From NCBI GenBank assembly GCA_003298465.1, contig QNGA01000005.1, forward strand, positions 248,001-312,000: a stretch of 64,000 bases of DNA. Direction: 5' to 3'. Each line of letters opens with the position of its first letter. The first letter of the stretch is position 1. The notes under the pieces were generated by a model, which was given only the letters and a program-made list of their open reading frames with translations, was not told the origin of the DNA and did no database searches. The position numbers and the translations under genes were made by a program. Below, in pieces: positions 1 through 9,481 of this stretch. This stretch comes from a halophilic archaeon. GTDB lineage: Archaea; Halobacteriota; Halobacteria; Halobacteriales; Haladaptataceae.

Positions 1-636
1 GACGGCGAAAGTGAACTATATCCGGGGAACGTGCTGAAAGAGGACAAGCACTACTTCACCCGCGAGGAGTATCAGACCAAAGGCGAGAACGGGCCGTCGA
101 AACGTGCGTTGAAGGCTCGACAGAAACTCTCCCGACGCAAAGACCACTTTCTCCACACCCTGAGCAAACACATTGTTAAGCGGTGTGTCGAAGAAGGCGT
201 GGCGAAGATAGCGGTTGGCGACCTCAGCGACATCCGCGAGGATGAGAACGGCGACTCGCGGAACTGGGGTTTGTCAGGGAACAAGAAATTGCATAGATGG
301 GAGTTTGACCGATTTGCCCACCTTCTCGAATACAAAGCCGAGGAACACGGCATTCTCGTTGACCGCGTAGACGAGGAGAACACGTCAAAGACGTGTTCAT
401 GCTGTGGGCAGATTCGTGATAGAAACCGTGTGGAGCGCGGTCTGTACGTCTGTTCATCGTGCGAGACGACGATGAATGCAGACGTGAACGGCGCGGTGAA
501 CATTCGCCGTAAGATAACTCAGAGTCTCCCGACGGGGGATATGAGTAACGGCTGTTTGGCACAGCCCGGAGTCTTCCTGTTCGACCGCGAGAGCGGGTCG
601 TTCAACACGAGAGAACAGGGAGACTGCAAACCCTAA
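1..636 (+). CDS. tnpB: TnpB (IS1341-type RNA-guided nuclease), 5' part outside window
   Basis: The reading frame is open from base 1, so the gene begins before the window. The visible 211 residues match the C-terminal half of the complete TnpB at 34865-36121 almost residue for residue. They contain the arginine-rich helices, the RuvC-II stretch VGDLSDIRED, a four-cysteine zinc ribbon (CSCC...CSSC) and the RuvC-III motif NADVNGAVNI. TnpB proteins are RNA-guided DNA nucleases of IS200/IS605 elements. As in the 34865 copy, glycine occupies the usual RuvC-II glutamate position (VGDL instead of VEDL). The gene is followed directly by a conserved hairpin right end. Confidence 0.9.
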   Translation, partial: DGESELYPGNVLKEDKHYFTREEYQTKGENGPSKRALKARQKLSRRKDHFLHTLSKHIVKRCVEEGVAKIAVGDLSDIREDENGDSRNWGLSGNKKLHRWEFDRFAHLLEYKAEEHGILVDRVDEENTSKTCSCCGQIRDRNRVERGLYVCSSCETTMNADVNGAVNIRRKITQSLPTGDMSNGCLAQPGVFLFDRESGSFNTREQGDCKP

Positions 637-684
637 TATCCCAACGCTCGGGATTCCTCCGGCTTTAGCCGGAGGAGGATGTCA
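637..684 (+). repeat. Right end of IS1341-type element
   Basis: A 7-bp hairpin (CCTCCGG, loop CTTTAG, CCGGAGG) follows the tnpB stop, and the end reads GGAGGATGTCAA. The same end lies at 36122-36170, and about fifteen variants occur in the window. In this family the end forms the transposon terminus and the 3' scaffold of the guide RNA. Confidence 0.8.
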
Positions 685-904
685 ATGCCCCTGTCAATGC
701 GGATGGGTGGGAGTCTACGGGTTCTGATCGACGGCAGTGGCGCTGCCACGACGCCGATACTCGCACCTACACGGGCCGTTGAGATATTTGGGTGTTTTGC
801 GTCGATCGGTGCAGTCGGCTTATCAGTTCGAAATATAGAGTGTAACCCTAGCAAAGGTGGGTGGCAGGGGCCTTCCGTTAAGGCCCCAAAGTTGGAAGCA
901 GGAA

Positions 905-1022
905 CGAATGGAGCAGTTCGTTCTGGACACACTATGGTAGGCGTTTGTGCGGTTTGGAACACCGCATTTTGTCTCAAGACCGTTTCCATTATTGTTATGC
1001 GGTTCCTGAAATACAAGATATA
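905..1022 (+). repeat. Non-coding repeat, copy 1 of 3
   Basis: This block of about 118 bases recurs at 1790-1893 and 48015-48130. Its most conserved part reads TTATGCGGTTCCTGA. Upstream is a possible hairpin (TGCGGT, seven-base loop, ACCGCA). Copies 1 and 3 also share CGTTCTGGA about 90 bases earlier. No open frame is conserved between copies, so it may be an insertion-sequence end, a MITE or a structured RNA. Confidence 0.5.
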
Positions 1023-1103
1023 GATAAGTAATAATATGTATCCTAGTATGGTCGTCATCAATCTCGCTGATGAATTCTGGAATATACCTAGTAGGACGGC
1101 GAG

Positions 1104-1670
1104 TTGACATCCTCCCTGCGCTAAACGGCGAGGATTCCAGCGCGGGACAGCGGGCCGGTTCTGTGTCCCCGCTGGCAACGGCTCGCCTGCCGAACGGGGT
1201 CCGGCGAGGCGATACTGGGTGTGTGCGCGATACGTCGGCCCCGCGAGGGATGTGGCGTGTTCGGCGTCCGTTCGGACGCGGTATCCGCTTGCACCGTGGA
1301 TCCTGTCCGTCTCGGAGAGACGGCGGGGATGCCCTAGGTCGCAGGTTTTCCCGCATCCGGGCACGGGCCGTGCCATCGGCCTGCCTGCCATTCATGCCAC
1401 GGTGGGCAGGCACAAGCGAGCGAGGATCACTTTTTGTCTGTTATGTCGCCACGACCTCGGTGACGCCCTTGTGGGACGGTGTGATAGCCTTCGTCGTCCA
1501 GGCGGACCCCAATCCAACCGCCAATTTTTGCCCGTTGTGCTTACCCACGGATGTGCTGTCAGCGGGATTAATACCGGTGGTTGTGGCGGAGTTGTCGGAT
1601 TCATTTCCGCCGTGAACGGCAGGGCTTTCTCCTCGCACTCCCGTAATGACCTCTGCTCGATGCACGCGGT
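1104..1670 (-). mobile_element. Relic of one or two IS1341-type elements
   Basis: An inverted right end begins at 1104 (TTGACATCCTCC, then a CGC..GCTAAA..GCG hairpin). Behind it on the minus strand lies a GC-rich stretch with fragments resembling the tail of haloarchaeal TnpB proteins, such as PMARPV, also found near the end of the 50919-52208 TnpB. A second fragment around 1441-1665 has IS-like composition. No intact domain remains. Confidence 0.45.
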
Positions 1671-1789
1671 TTCAGTGCGAAATTGGGTGGCGGAATGGAA
1701 CAGCTGGGGCGGGGGAGGGTGTTGTCCTCCGAACCAAGGAAGGACACCAGGGGGATTAACGACCAGCGAATGGATGGGATAGGTCCATT

Positions 1790-1893
1790 CAGGTTTCACC
1801 ATTTATGGCAGTGTTTGCTTGTGAGCCTATTCAACTGCATTTCCTTCAAAGACTGCTTCCTATATTGTTACGCGGTGCCTGAAGTATAAGATG
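1790..1893 (+). repeat. Non-coding repeat, copy 2 of 3
   Basis: Second copy of the repeat, with core TTACGCGGTGCCTGA followed by AGTATAAGAT (copy 1 has AATACAAGAT). The bases between here and 2171 are AT-rich and hold no gene I can recognise. Confidence 0.5.
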
Positions 1894-2171
1894 AAGATAC
1901 TCGGACAAGATGAAGCATATATAGCCTATTAATTAGTAGTCTGCAGCTCTCAGTAAGTAGTTCATGTATCCAGGCCGCGATTCCGTGATCTTTTCCGTGA
2001 CTCCACAATGCTGTTTCTGTACTCACACCTGGAAAGTTACTATCTCTATAAAATTCCTCGGACTAGAATATTCACGCTGTAAACCTTGATACGGGGTTAA
2101 TACTAGCTCTACACCATTGATATAAATGTTAGTGTGTCTACACAACCATCACTGTTATACAACTGCCGGTA

Positions 2172-2465
2172 GTGATGAGAGTTGGCATGATGGATAAAAG
2201 TCAACAACAGACGATGACTCGTCCAACGCAAGAGGCAACGACTAGCTCAACGCAAGATCCACTTGTGATAGCGGCCGCTGCATCTGTCGGCCTGTCGTGG
2301 TATCAGTTTTTCCTCCGTGGCAATAAGCAACTTGGCATTTTCATTGGGTTGTGGCCGCCAACCTTCCTCGCATTCGCTAGCTATTTCAATCAGAAACGGA
2401 TGGAGGAAAAAATGAGTGCGAGCACTATGATGAGTTCACTTCGAGACATGATCGGTGGTCAATAG
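2172..2465 (+). CDS. Small hypothetical membrane protein
   Basis: This open frame of 97 codons starts at GTG 2172, or at ATG 2175 one codon later. Residues 1-28 are polar and rich in Thr, Gln and Ser. Residues 29-44 and 53-70 are hydrophobic (VIAAAASVGLSWYQFF and LGIFIGLWPPTFLAFASYF), and the tail is charged (KRMEEKM). The shape suggests a two-helix membrane protein. It belongs to no family I can name. It stands alone between two stretches of insertion-sequence debris, and the upstream DNA is AT-rich, as expected for a haloarchaeal promoter. Coding status is likely but not certain. Confidence 0.5.
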   Translation: MMRVGMMDKSQQQTMTRPTQEATTSSTQDPLVIAAAASVGLSWYQFFLRGNKQLGIFIGLWPPTFLAFASYFNQKRMEEKMSASTMMSSLRDMIGGQ

Positions 2466-2568
2466 CGGTAGTGTACTCAGCGAGCATTTTTCCACTATTA
2501 ATAGCGTGATGAGGAACGGGGTTCTATGTCCAGCACCATCTATCTATGGTAACGAGGTAATCACACTG

Positions 2569-2589
2569 TTTACGGCGGGGAGGATGTCA
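2569..2589 (+). repeat. Solo right end of IS1341-type element
   Basis: The sequence GGCGGGGAGGATGTCAA matches the terminal bases of the ends at 684 and 36170, but no tnpB sequence precedes it. It is a solo end left after decay. Confidence 0.5.
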
Positions 2590-2889
2590 ACGAAGGTTGG
2601 TTCAGGAGGGACCAACCTTGCCAAGCGTAGACATCGGTCGGCAACTGTAGCGTCCTTGTAACGGATGTGACTGGAGAGCCACATCTCTGAATGGTTACCT
2701 GAGATGTCGGACGGAGTGCCGAGACAGATCGTCCGACAATGGCTCTACTATGGTCTCTAACACATATTTTGTAGCCATTTAAAAGACGTGAGTGAAATCA
2801 CGCCTCGGAGGTGACTTTCTTGTCGAGGCACGGCTCCCGACAATGCCTACTAGAACGTTATACCAAATAAGCTTTGCACTGAGGTAAAA

Positions 2890-3582
2890 GGCGCTGTTCA
2901 GATTAGCTAGTTCCATACGAAGGCGAGCGTTTGCAACCAACTTTCGGCAGAGTGGTGTGATGCGTGGCGGAAATAGTTGGCGAAATGGCCGGTTTGTAGT
3001 TTTGATGCTTTGAAGACATGGTTGAGGCTATTCTAATTCCCATGTACAGTGTGCTAAATTATGGGATTTATTCGAAAGTATAGCGTATAACTAGGGTGCC
3101 CTATCGACGAGAACCACCGCGTCGGCGACACGGTGTTTCTCTTGCAATTCCTGTAAAACTGCTTTGCGAGCGTAATTGCTTGTGACAGATAGAGCTTGAT
3201 GTGGAGAAATTCGTTGATTTCTGGATCGATAGTAGCGTACAGCCAGCACCGCTGATCGTTGGTGTGAATCACGATTTTGTTGACCGCAACGTGATTCGGC
3301 GTCTTCCCGTCAGTCGGCTGGAGATCTGGCTTCTGCATCCAATTATGAACAGTAGAGCGACACCGTTCGAACTAAATTATCTAATACAGAAATAGTACCT
3401 AGAAGTGATAATTACGCTGCATGGAGGTAGATACTGAGCTTCATCAGCGGCTCCGGTGTCGTCTCTCGTTCCACAAACTCTCCCTCGATCCAGCCGCTAC
3501 ATTCGGTGAAACGGTTAAATTCGGACAACCAAGTACCACGAACTCTCATCGCCTTATCCTTCATCCTTATCTGAACAGTGCC
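2890..3582 (-). mobile_element. Decayed IS6-family element
   Basis: The inverted ends GGCGCTGTTCAGAT (2890) and, read from the right, GGCACTGTTCAGAT (3582 to 3569) enclose 693 bases, a typical IS6 length. The flanks GGTAAAA and GATAAAA differ at one base and look like a worn target duplication. The interior holds a broken transposase on the minus strand. Confidence 0.7.
3054..3530 (-). pseudogene. IS6-family DDE transposase, broken
   Basis: Pieces of a haloarchaeal IS6 transposase can be read in order on the minus strand. First comes FVERETTPEPLMKLSI (about 3480-3430), then CRSTVHNWMQKPDLQP (about 3370-3320), NHVAVNKIVIHTNDQRCWLY and EINEFLHIKL (3300-3180), and in another frame VLVDRAP (about 3110-3090). 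At least one stop and two frameshifts separate them. The catalytic D and E positions are lost or changed, for example VNKIVI where the family has VDETVI. It is not expected to be functional. Confidence 0.75.
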
Positions 3583-3717
3583 GATAAAACCACCAAACAA
3601 AGAGTGATATCCTCGCCCTCCCCAAAGAGCAGAGCTTCCTACAAGGGACGCCTCACCCTCGAGGGCGAGCCGTCGGGCGAGTAGTAGGATAAGGGATTTC
3701 ACGTGACGTAGGGGCTG

Positions 3718-4959
3718 TCACTGATCTTTACATGAGTGGTTGGTATCCTCGTTTTCACTGTTTTCAGGAGTTGGTTCAGGATAGAGTGGGATCTGGTAGG
3801 TTACTTTCTCTTGTTCACTACCGATGGTGTACGATACAGTGGCGGTCAGGAGGTGTGGAGCATTGTCTGCGAAGGGTAGTCGTACAACGGTCCATGATAC
3901 TGATTCGGAGGAACCGGTCTCCACCGTGTCAACGCTCGTTTTTCCTTTCGGGAGGACCTTTACACCTGAGTTGTTCGGAGGCGTGAGGGTAACATCGACT
4001 GAGGTTAACGTTGAGGATGAGCTATTGGAGATCGATGCTTCGAGGTTCGTTGTGCGATCCTTGGTTGTCAACTGGTCGCCATTGAACGTGACCACCGAGG
4101 CGGGAGTGGGGAGCGGGTCGTACCAGATGTTGCGGTACTGGACGGGGCGGCCGTGATTCTGGAGCTGCAGCGGCATTTCGGGAGGATGTGGGCTGTATTC
4201 GGGAAGAGCTTTGTAAGGTGTCGACCCATGAACCACCGTTTTGCTCTGGACGAGAATGTCATTCCAGTAAACGGTCACGATCCCTGGGGATTCTACGTCT
4301 CCATTGTCTTTGAATCGCGGCGCGCGCCAGATGATGTCGTATGATTGCCATTCACCAGGGGGTCTCGCAGCGTTGACCAGCGGCGGATGCTCGCCGTAGA
4401 GCGCGCCTGCCATGCCGTCGGCATAGGTCGGGTTCTCATAGCTATTTAACACCTGGATTTCGTAATTGCTGGCGAGCCATACGCCACTGTTCCCCGGCCC
4501 TTGGCCACTTCCGCTGGTGTCCGACGGAATTCTCCATTCGACATGATAATGGGCGTCACCGATGGCCTCTTTCGATTGAAGCCAATCACCATTTACCTCG
4601 GCATACTTCTCAGTGACATTCCATTCAGGTGGGCTTCCATCTGGACTCTCCCAATCGTCGAGGGAGATTTCACCATTCGAGCCATCTCCCAGTAATACAG
4701 TTGCGTCCGCTGGGGGTTCACTGAACGTGGGCTCACCAGGATCGACAGTGGGAGGTTGGGGGCGACATGCGTCCCCAAATCGCCAGCCTGACCACGGCTG
4801 AACAGGCGTGTCATTAAATCCTGGTCCGTCACACGTTTCAGGATACTGTTCGGCATCGCCGTTGTGGTCTGCGGTAGCCGGGACAGCAAACCCGCTAGCC
4901 ATCGCCAATCCTGCTGCACTCAGTATCGATCTCCGTGATACTTTGTTATTATCCACCAT
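3718..4959 (-). CDS. Tat-exported DUF1080 (3-keto-disaccharide hydrolase) protein
   Basis: The product is 413 residues. It starts with a Tat signal (SRRSILSAAGLAMASG, residues 8-23, cleavage near ATADH), so a folded protein is exported. Residues of about 82-290 form a DUF1080/3-keto-disaccharide hydrolase domain, a concanavalin-like fold. Signature stretches are GNSGVWLASNYEIQVLNSYE, RPPGEWQSYDIIWRAPRF and LQLQNHGRPVQYRNIWYDPL. Residues of about 292-395 form an Ig-like NEW3-type domain, perhaps for surface attachment. Members of this family are known to act on glycosides oxidised at C3; the substrate here is unknown. It heads a cluster with PQQ sugar dehydrogenases and TIM-barrel isomerases, and its promoter region is separated from the neighbour by about 200 bases. 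Confidence 0.85.
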   Translation of the reverse strand: MVDNNKVSRRSILSAAGLAMASGFAVPATADHNGDAEQYPETCDGPGFNDTPVQPWSGWRFGDACRPQPPTVDPGEPTFSEPPADATVLLGDGSNGEISLDDWESPDGSPPEWNVTEKYAEVNGDWLQSKEAIGDAHYHVEWRIPSDTSGSGQGPGNSGVWLASNYEIQVLNSYENPTYADGMAGALYGEHPPLVNAARPPGEWQSYDIIWRAPRFKDNGDVESPGIVTVYWNDILVQSKTVVHGSTPYKALPEYSPHPPEMPLQLQNHGRPVQYRNIWYDPLPTPASVVTFNGDQLTTKDRTTNLEASISNSSSSTLTSVDVTLTPPNNSGVKVLPKGKTSVDTVETGSSESVSWTVVRLPFADNAPHLLTATVSYTIGSEQEKVTYQIPLYPEPTPENSENEDTNHSCKDQ

Positions 4960-5161
4960 AACACTCAGATTTATTCCTTCCTAAATATATAAAACTTGCC
5001 CCACCAACGTATATTTCCTATAATTTTAGATCTGCTACAAATGGAAGATGAAACCACAACATCGTTTGGAATACCGAGCAGCAACTTAGCTGGTTACTTT
5101 CTACAACGAGAAAGGAGAAGTACTCGCTTGAAATATTCTCAACTACTTTGTGCTGTGTAAC

Positions 5162-6013
5162 TCAGTCTACATACTGTTCAAGCGTCTCATAAGCCTTTTT
5201 GGCGGCCAAATCAGGGGAATTGGGATAGGTATACAATTCTATAGTTGCAAATCCACTATAATTAATTTCCTCAAGAGATTTAAAAATTGATTCAAAGTTC
5301 AAATCTCCATCACCAGGAATACGGTGATAGTGTTTGCCTCGTCGACCGCCGACAATGTCTTCTACATGGATCCCAGTAATATGACCGGCACATTGGCGGA
5401 TACTGGTAGCTGGATCTTCTCCATAAACGGCTGCATGACCGATGTCGAGGTTGACCCCCAACGAATCACGTCCGATGTCCTCAATAAGTGTCAAGACCTC
5501 GTCGGTGCACTCAACTAGTAGTTCAGGCTCAAATTCAATGCCAACTGTGACCCCCGCTGATTCTGCATAATCCAAGATCTCATGGAGAGAGTCGATTAGA
5601 TACTCTCGAGCCTGTTCTGGCAAGGTACCTGGGAGTGGACGACCGGTTGCAATGCAGACCGATGGCGCACCGACTGCAGCGGCAAGATCAATGGCCTGCT
5701 TCGTATAATTAATCCGCCAGGTACGATCATCGTCGTCTGCAGTAATGATTGTCGGATCGAAAAACGATGAAGCTGGAGCGTCGTCGTAGTAGCCTTCAGC
5801 GGTGTTTGCGTTGATATTGGATACTGCAATTCCTGTCTCATTGATGACTCTTTCAAGTGCTTTTAGATCCTCGTCATCGAACTCCGGCAAAAACGCGTGG
5901 GGGGTATCGGCTAGCAGTTCGACTCCATTGTACCCGTGATCTGCAATATGTTGGACAGCCTTCGGAAGTTCCATCCGTGTGTAGGCGTTCGTGGAGAAGG
6001 CAAGTTGAACCAT
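5162..6013 (-). CDS. Cytoplasmic sugar phosphate isomerase/epimerase-type TIM barrel
   Basis: This 283-residue protein of the AP-endonuclease-2/xylose-isomerase-like superfamily has no signal peptide. Likely metal ligands are visible: the Glu in GIEFEPELLVE, Asp and His in NLDIGHAAVYGED, His in GIHVEDI and Glu in FATIELYTY. It is a paralogue of the 25500-26375 product, sharing the GH-x4-GE and HxEDI patterns. Family members isomerise, epimerise or cleave sugars and keto-sugars, and the exact reaction cannot be read from sequence. It lies between the DUF1080 gene and a TnpB relic on the same strand as the former, about 200 bases away, so separate transcription is likely. Confidence 0.85.
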   Translation of the reverse strand: MVQLAFSTNAYTRMELPKAVQHIADHGYNGVELLADTPHAFLPEFDDEDLKALERVINETGIAVSNINANTAEGYYDDAPASSFFDPTIITADDDDRTWRINYTKQAIDLAAAVGAPSVCIATGRPLPGTLPEQAREYLIDSLHEILDYAESAGVTVGIEFEPELLVECTDEVLTLIEDIGRDSLGVNLDIGHAAVYGEDPATSIRQCAGHITGIHVEDIVGGRRGKHYHRIPGDGDLNFESIFKSLEEINYSGFATIELYTYPNSPDLAAKKAYETLEQYVD

Positions 6014-6173
6014 ATGCGATGATTATGCTCTAGAATAAAATCCCTTACTCCTACTCACTCGTCTTTGACATCTCTATTACTCCCTCAAAGATTGACTTCG
6101 ATCTAAGAGTCGCGGTCGGACTTCACCCTCGCTGAGTACAAACTGTCCTGACGTACTGGTGGAAAACATCTAG

Positions 6174-6391
6174 CAAGTGCGTACCGTCTGGAATGGCGAC
6201 CGCTGGGACCTACATCTCGTCTGCAAAAAAGAAATTCCCGTCGAGGACGGCGTTGAGAGGAGTTGGCACAGGCGGGAGTCTGCCTGTTCGACCCGAGATC
6301 GGACGGTTTACACCGAGAGAACTGGCCGACTGCAAACCCTAATATCCCACCGTTCGGATTTCTTCCGTCTTTAGACGGAGGTGGATGTTAA
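6174..6391 (+). pseudogene. Internally deleted TnpB plus right end
   Basis: The minus-adjacent plus frame reads VRTVWNGDRWDLHLVCKKE and IPVED, matching residues of about 162-185 of the 34865 TnpB. It then jumps directly to sequence matching that protein's last 20 residues in another frame. The right-end hairpin follows (CTTCCGTCTTTAGACGGAGG, ending GTGGATGTTAA). About 200 codons have been deleted. The 5' part is missing too. Confidence 0.75.
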
Positions 6392-6970
6392 GTGTCGGCT
6401 CACTACGCTTTTTCTATCTGGGTTCCTCGGTGTGCTCTTCGAGGAACTTCGCATGGTTGTACGCGACCGCAAGTTCTAGATTCCTTACTTTCGTCTGGGC
6501 GTTCGTGTTCGAGATGTTTCTCTTCACTTTTTGTTCTCGATCTCAGAATTAACCCGGTATTTCTACACACAAAACGTAAATCCGCTTCGAGGGACCCATT
6601 ACAGTTCTATACTTGTAATAGCATCAGGGAAATTCTTGCCAATCATTACCAGAGTTAGCTATATTTTGTATATCGTCAAAATATATTCTTAAATATGACT
6701 AATCTCTTGTATTATAATCGTGCTATTTCATATTTGCAATTACTGGTTGTTATGGAATACAGAACAACATTTCCGTTACAAGAGTAGGGTGGAAAAGAGA
6801 GAATAATGAGTTGAGAGCTACTAATAGATGATACAGCTAATATAAGATATAAACAGCAAAGGAGATAGATGATTATAATGTACTGACATGCAGAACAGAC
6901 ACTTGAAGCAAAGAAGAACAGAAATCTTTTAAGCAGTGCTAAGACCATGACGATGCGCGATCCCAACAAA
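6392..6970. other. AT-rich intergenic stretch
   Basis: No gene is supported here. The open frame on the minus strand at 6712-6969 is a low-complexity hydrophobic stretch in AT-rich DNA. The imperfect palindrome GTTGTT...AACAAC (6746-6767) contains the half-site ATACAGAAC, which also occurs near the IclR gene. Confidence 0.4.
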
Positions 6971-7290
6971 TTGACCTCCTCTACGGGCTAAAGGCCGCGG
7001 AATTCCGGCATGGGATTACCAGACTGCTGTCTGTTCACGGTTTCAAGACGCATACGTTCCGAGCGTCATCTACCCCGTCCCTGCAGCGGTCGAAGACTTG
7101 CTAGACGACGCATCTGCTGGAGTGTCTTGTGGCTCGGTCAATGAGGACCCGTCCTCACCCGAGTCATCGTCGGCCACCTTCTCACCAGAATCCTGGCTGC
7201 TTTGGGGCTGATTCTCTCCCACGAGGTAGCGATTTGCAATATTCACAGCGGTATTTATGCCTGTCTGAGACTCAGACACTCAACACTCTG
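6971..7290 (-). pseudogene. TnpB C-terminal relic with right end
   Basis: On the minus strand the frame at 7279-7070 reads GINTAVNIANRYLVGE, the RuvC-III region of a TnpB (DVNAAVNIA in intact copies). A Ser/Asp-rich tail of about 45 residues follows. The right end lies at 6971-7010 (TTGACCTCCTC, hairpin with CTAAAG loop). The zinc ribbon and everything upstream are lost. 7291-7633 holds nothing I recognise. Confidence 0.65.
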
Positions 7291-7633
7291 CATCCGAACA
7301 TCGGATATCACCTGCTTCGGACGATACCCTGTCTCACCGAAGGAATGGCAGCTCTTCGGCAATTACCTTACCCAGATAATTACTCCGAAAAGCACAGAAT
7401 AATAATGTATTCAATACGGCGAGAATAATCTGTAAACCTGCTCTCAAACCAAATCGGAGATCGAACAATAGTACAGGGTGTGTCTCACACCGAATATGTA
7501 CTATACCGGGGTGATAGGCAGGTCTCATCCATCACAGCCAATTTCACGTAGTTATTTTAAGTAGCTACTACCTCTCCAACTCAATTTGGACGGAAAATTT
7601 TCGGAACGAGGGACTTCCCTGGATGATCGCCGG

Positions 7634-8608
7634 TCAGGGACTGTAGAGTTTGGCGGGATGGGTGTCTGCGCCTTCGATGGCACCGATGCCGCCGGGTTGC
7701 CAGGGCTGGTTCAGTTTCTCAAGCCAATCGGCTCCGATCTGCATTGACTCAAGAGGATTCTCCGGTGCGTCGTGCTCAAAGACGAGATAGTCGGTGTCTC
7801 CGGTGTTGCGGAAGGCCGTCGCCACCGCACGCATATTGACGTCGCCTTCGTGAATCTCGGTGAATTCCTGGGGATCGACAGTCATATTCTTCATATGGAG
7901 TGATCTAACGTTTGTCGAGTGATCCACTGTGAAGCTGATTGGATCCCGGCCGCCGACAAGTGCCCAACCGACATCGAGTTGGATCTGGACTTGGTTATCG
8001 AGATTCTCGGCGAAGATGTCGTAGCCAGTCGTGTCGCCAATTTCGGCGAACTCGGCATCGTGATTATGATGCCCGAACTCGAGGTCGTACTCGGCCAGCA
8101 TGTCCGCCGCCGCGTTACACCGCTCGGCGAAGTCAATAACCGCAGCTTCGTTGCCCCAATCGTCGGGACCAGAACCTGGGTCGATGAGGGTAGGTGTACC
8201 GAACTGCGAGAAAGTTTTGCCCATCGCCTCAGTGTTGTCTTCGACGGCGCTGATGCTGATGTGGGCGCTGCTCATCTCGAGACCAGTGTCGTCCATTGCC
8301 CGAAGGATCGGGTTCACGTTAGTATTGGCGCCGACTGAATAAGGCTCGAAAGCATCGTAGCCAGCGTCGGCGGCCTTCTGGATCAGCTCCGGTACCGAGA
8401 GGCCAGTGTCACGGTACGAGTAGAACTGCGTGGAGATGGGAATGTCTTCGTTTGTCTCCTGGGCCGCGACGGTTGTCTCTGCCTGCCAGGCAGTGGACGT
8501 GATCGTAGTGCCCACGCCGGCTGCACCAATCCCCTGAAGGACTCGCCGACGATTCATGCTGAAGCGCTCGTTATCTGTACTGGTTTGATCGTCTGATTTC
8601 TGTGCCAT
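7634..8608 (-). CDS. Tat-exported sugar phosphate isomerase/epimerase-type TIM barrel
   Basis: The product is 324 residues. A Tat signal (MNRRRVLQGIGAAGVGTT, starting near residue 18) precedes an AP-endonuclease-2-type TIM barrel from about residue 55. Metal-site motifs are HHNHDAEF, LDVGWALVGGRDP, SLHMKNM and FEHD. It is close to the exported protein at 14807-15730. Export of this fold is notable because the classical relatives act on phosphorylated sugars in the cytoplasm, so the substrate here is more likely a free or 3-keto sugar. It is divergent from the PQQ dehydrogenase at 9482, with a TnpB relic sitting in the shared upstream region. Confidence 0.88.
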   Translation of the reverse strand: MAQKSDDQTSTDNERFSMNRRRVLQGIGAAGVGTTITSTAWQAETTVAAQETNEDIPISTQFYSYRDTGLSVPELIQKAADAGYDAFEPYSVGANTNVNPILRAMDDTGLEMSSAHISISAVEDNTEAMGKTFSQFGTPTLIDPGSGPDDWGNEAAVIDFAERCNAAADMLAEYDLEFGHHNHDAEFAEIGDTTGYDIFAENLDNQVQIQLDVGWALVGGRDPISFTVDHSTNVRSLHMKNMTVDPQEFTEIHEGDVNMRAVATAFRNTGDTDYLVFEHDAPENPLESMQIGADWLEKLNQPWQPGGIGAIEGADTHPAKLYSP

Positions 8609-8724
8609 AGAATATGAATTACTACCATGGGACTTAATTGTTTGGGTGTATAGGGGTGGAATTGAATGCCGTGTTGAATAGACGCCGAAGAGTGGTTAGA
8701 GTAACCCACGCGGCTCTATGTTGA

Positions 8725-9400
8725 TGACAAACATGAGGATGATTTCACGCCCTAGGGTGTGGCCCCGGGATTCCGTGGATTAGTTGGACACTCTCACACG
8801 ACCATCGGCCTGATAGTCTCAGGGAGTAGGGTAGGTCACGGTTGGGGTCCAAGTTCTCTGATGTCTGCCATCGCACCTTCCTCACGGTAGGGAGGCTGTT
8901 GAGAGCAGGCACAGTCCTCCCTTGATGCTTTCTGATACCTTTCACGGCGATGTTGACGCTTGCATCACGGTCGCTGTGGGCTTGATGCACGCACGACCGA
9001 TACTTGCACCGCTTCTTGTTACGATTCACATGCTCCGTATGCCTGCACATCGGGCATCGTTGACTCGTGTACTCGGGATTAGTCCACGTAGTCGGAATCC
9101 CTCTGAACGACGCCTTGTATCATGTGTCGTGTTGGAGCGTACGGAAGGGCAGCTGGTGCAATCGTCGATTCATCTGCGTGCCGTAGTTGATACTGTCATG
9201 CATCTCTTTGAGGTCTTCAAAACGATGCACGGCGTCACGAACTGACGGGTCCGCTCCATACTGGCCAACTGACTTTGTAGAGGCGGTCACGGACGAACTG
9301 TTGCTCACGCCCTTCCAGTGTGTCGTGGATACTCAGCTTCCCCGCATTCTGCACCCGTTTCCGCGTGTGAAGTAGCGATGCGTTCGAACTTGATTTCCGG
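8725..9400 (-). pseudogene. TnpB relic between two cluster genes
   Basis: On the minus strand two frames give parts of one TnpB: YGADPSVRDAVHRFEDLKEM (about 9260-9200) and MCRHTEHVNRNKKRCKYRSC with HSDRDASVNIAVKGI (9050-8935), the latter being the zinc ribbon and RuvC-III. They are in different frames, and the N-terminal half is missing. The right end is near 8725-8775 (GTGAAATCATCC outward). The relic ends about 80 bases before the start of the 9482 gene, whose signal peptide is missing. Confidence 0.75.
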
Positions 9401-9481
9401 GAAGTCGATAACGAGACGTATCTTTCTTCCTCTCACTTACATTTCGATCGGTAATTTTAATATCCCCGGGTTAATCTTTGC

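Noticed and set aside
6712..6969. Hydrophobic minus-strand open frame of 85 codons
   Set aside because: It consists of AT-rich low-complexity DNA. The hydrophobicity follows from base composition, and it has no clear start context.
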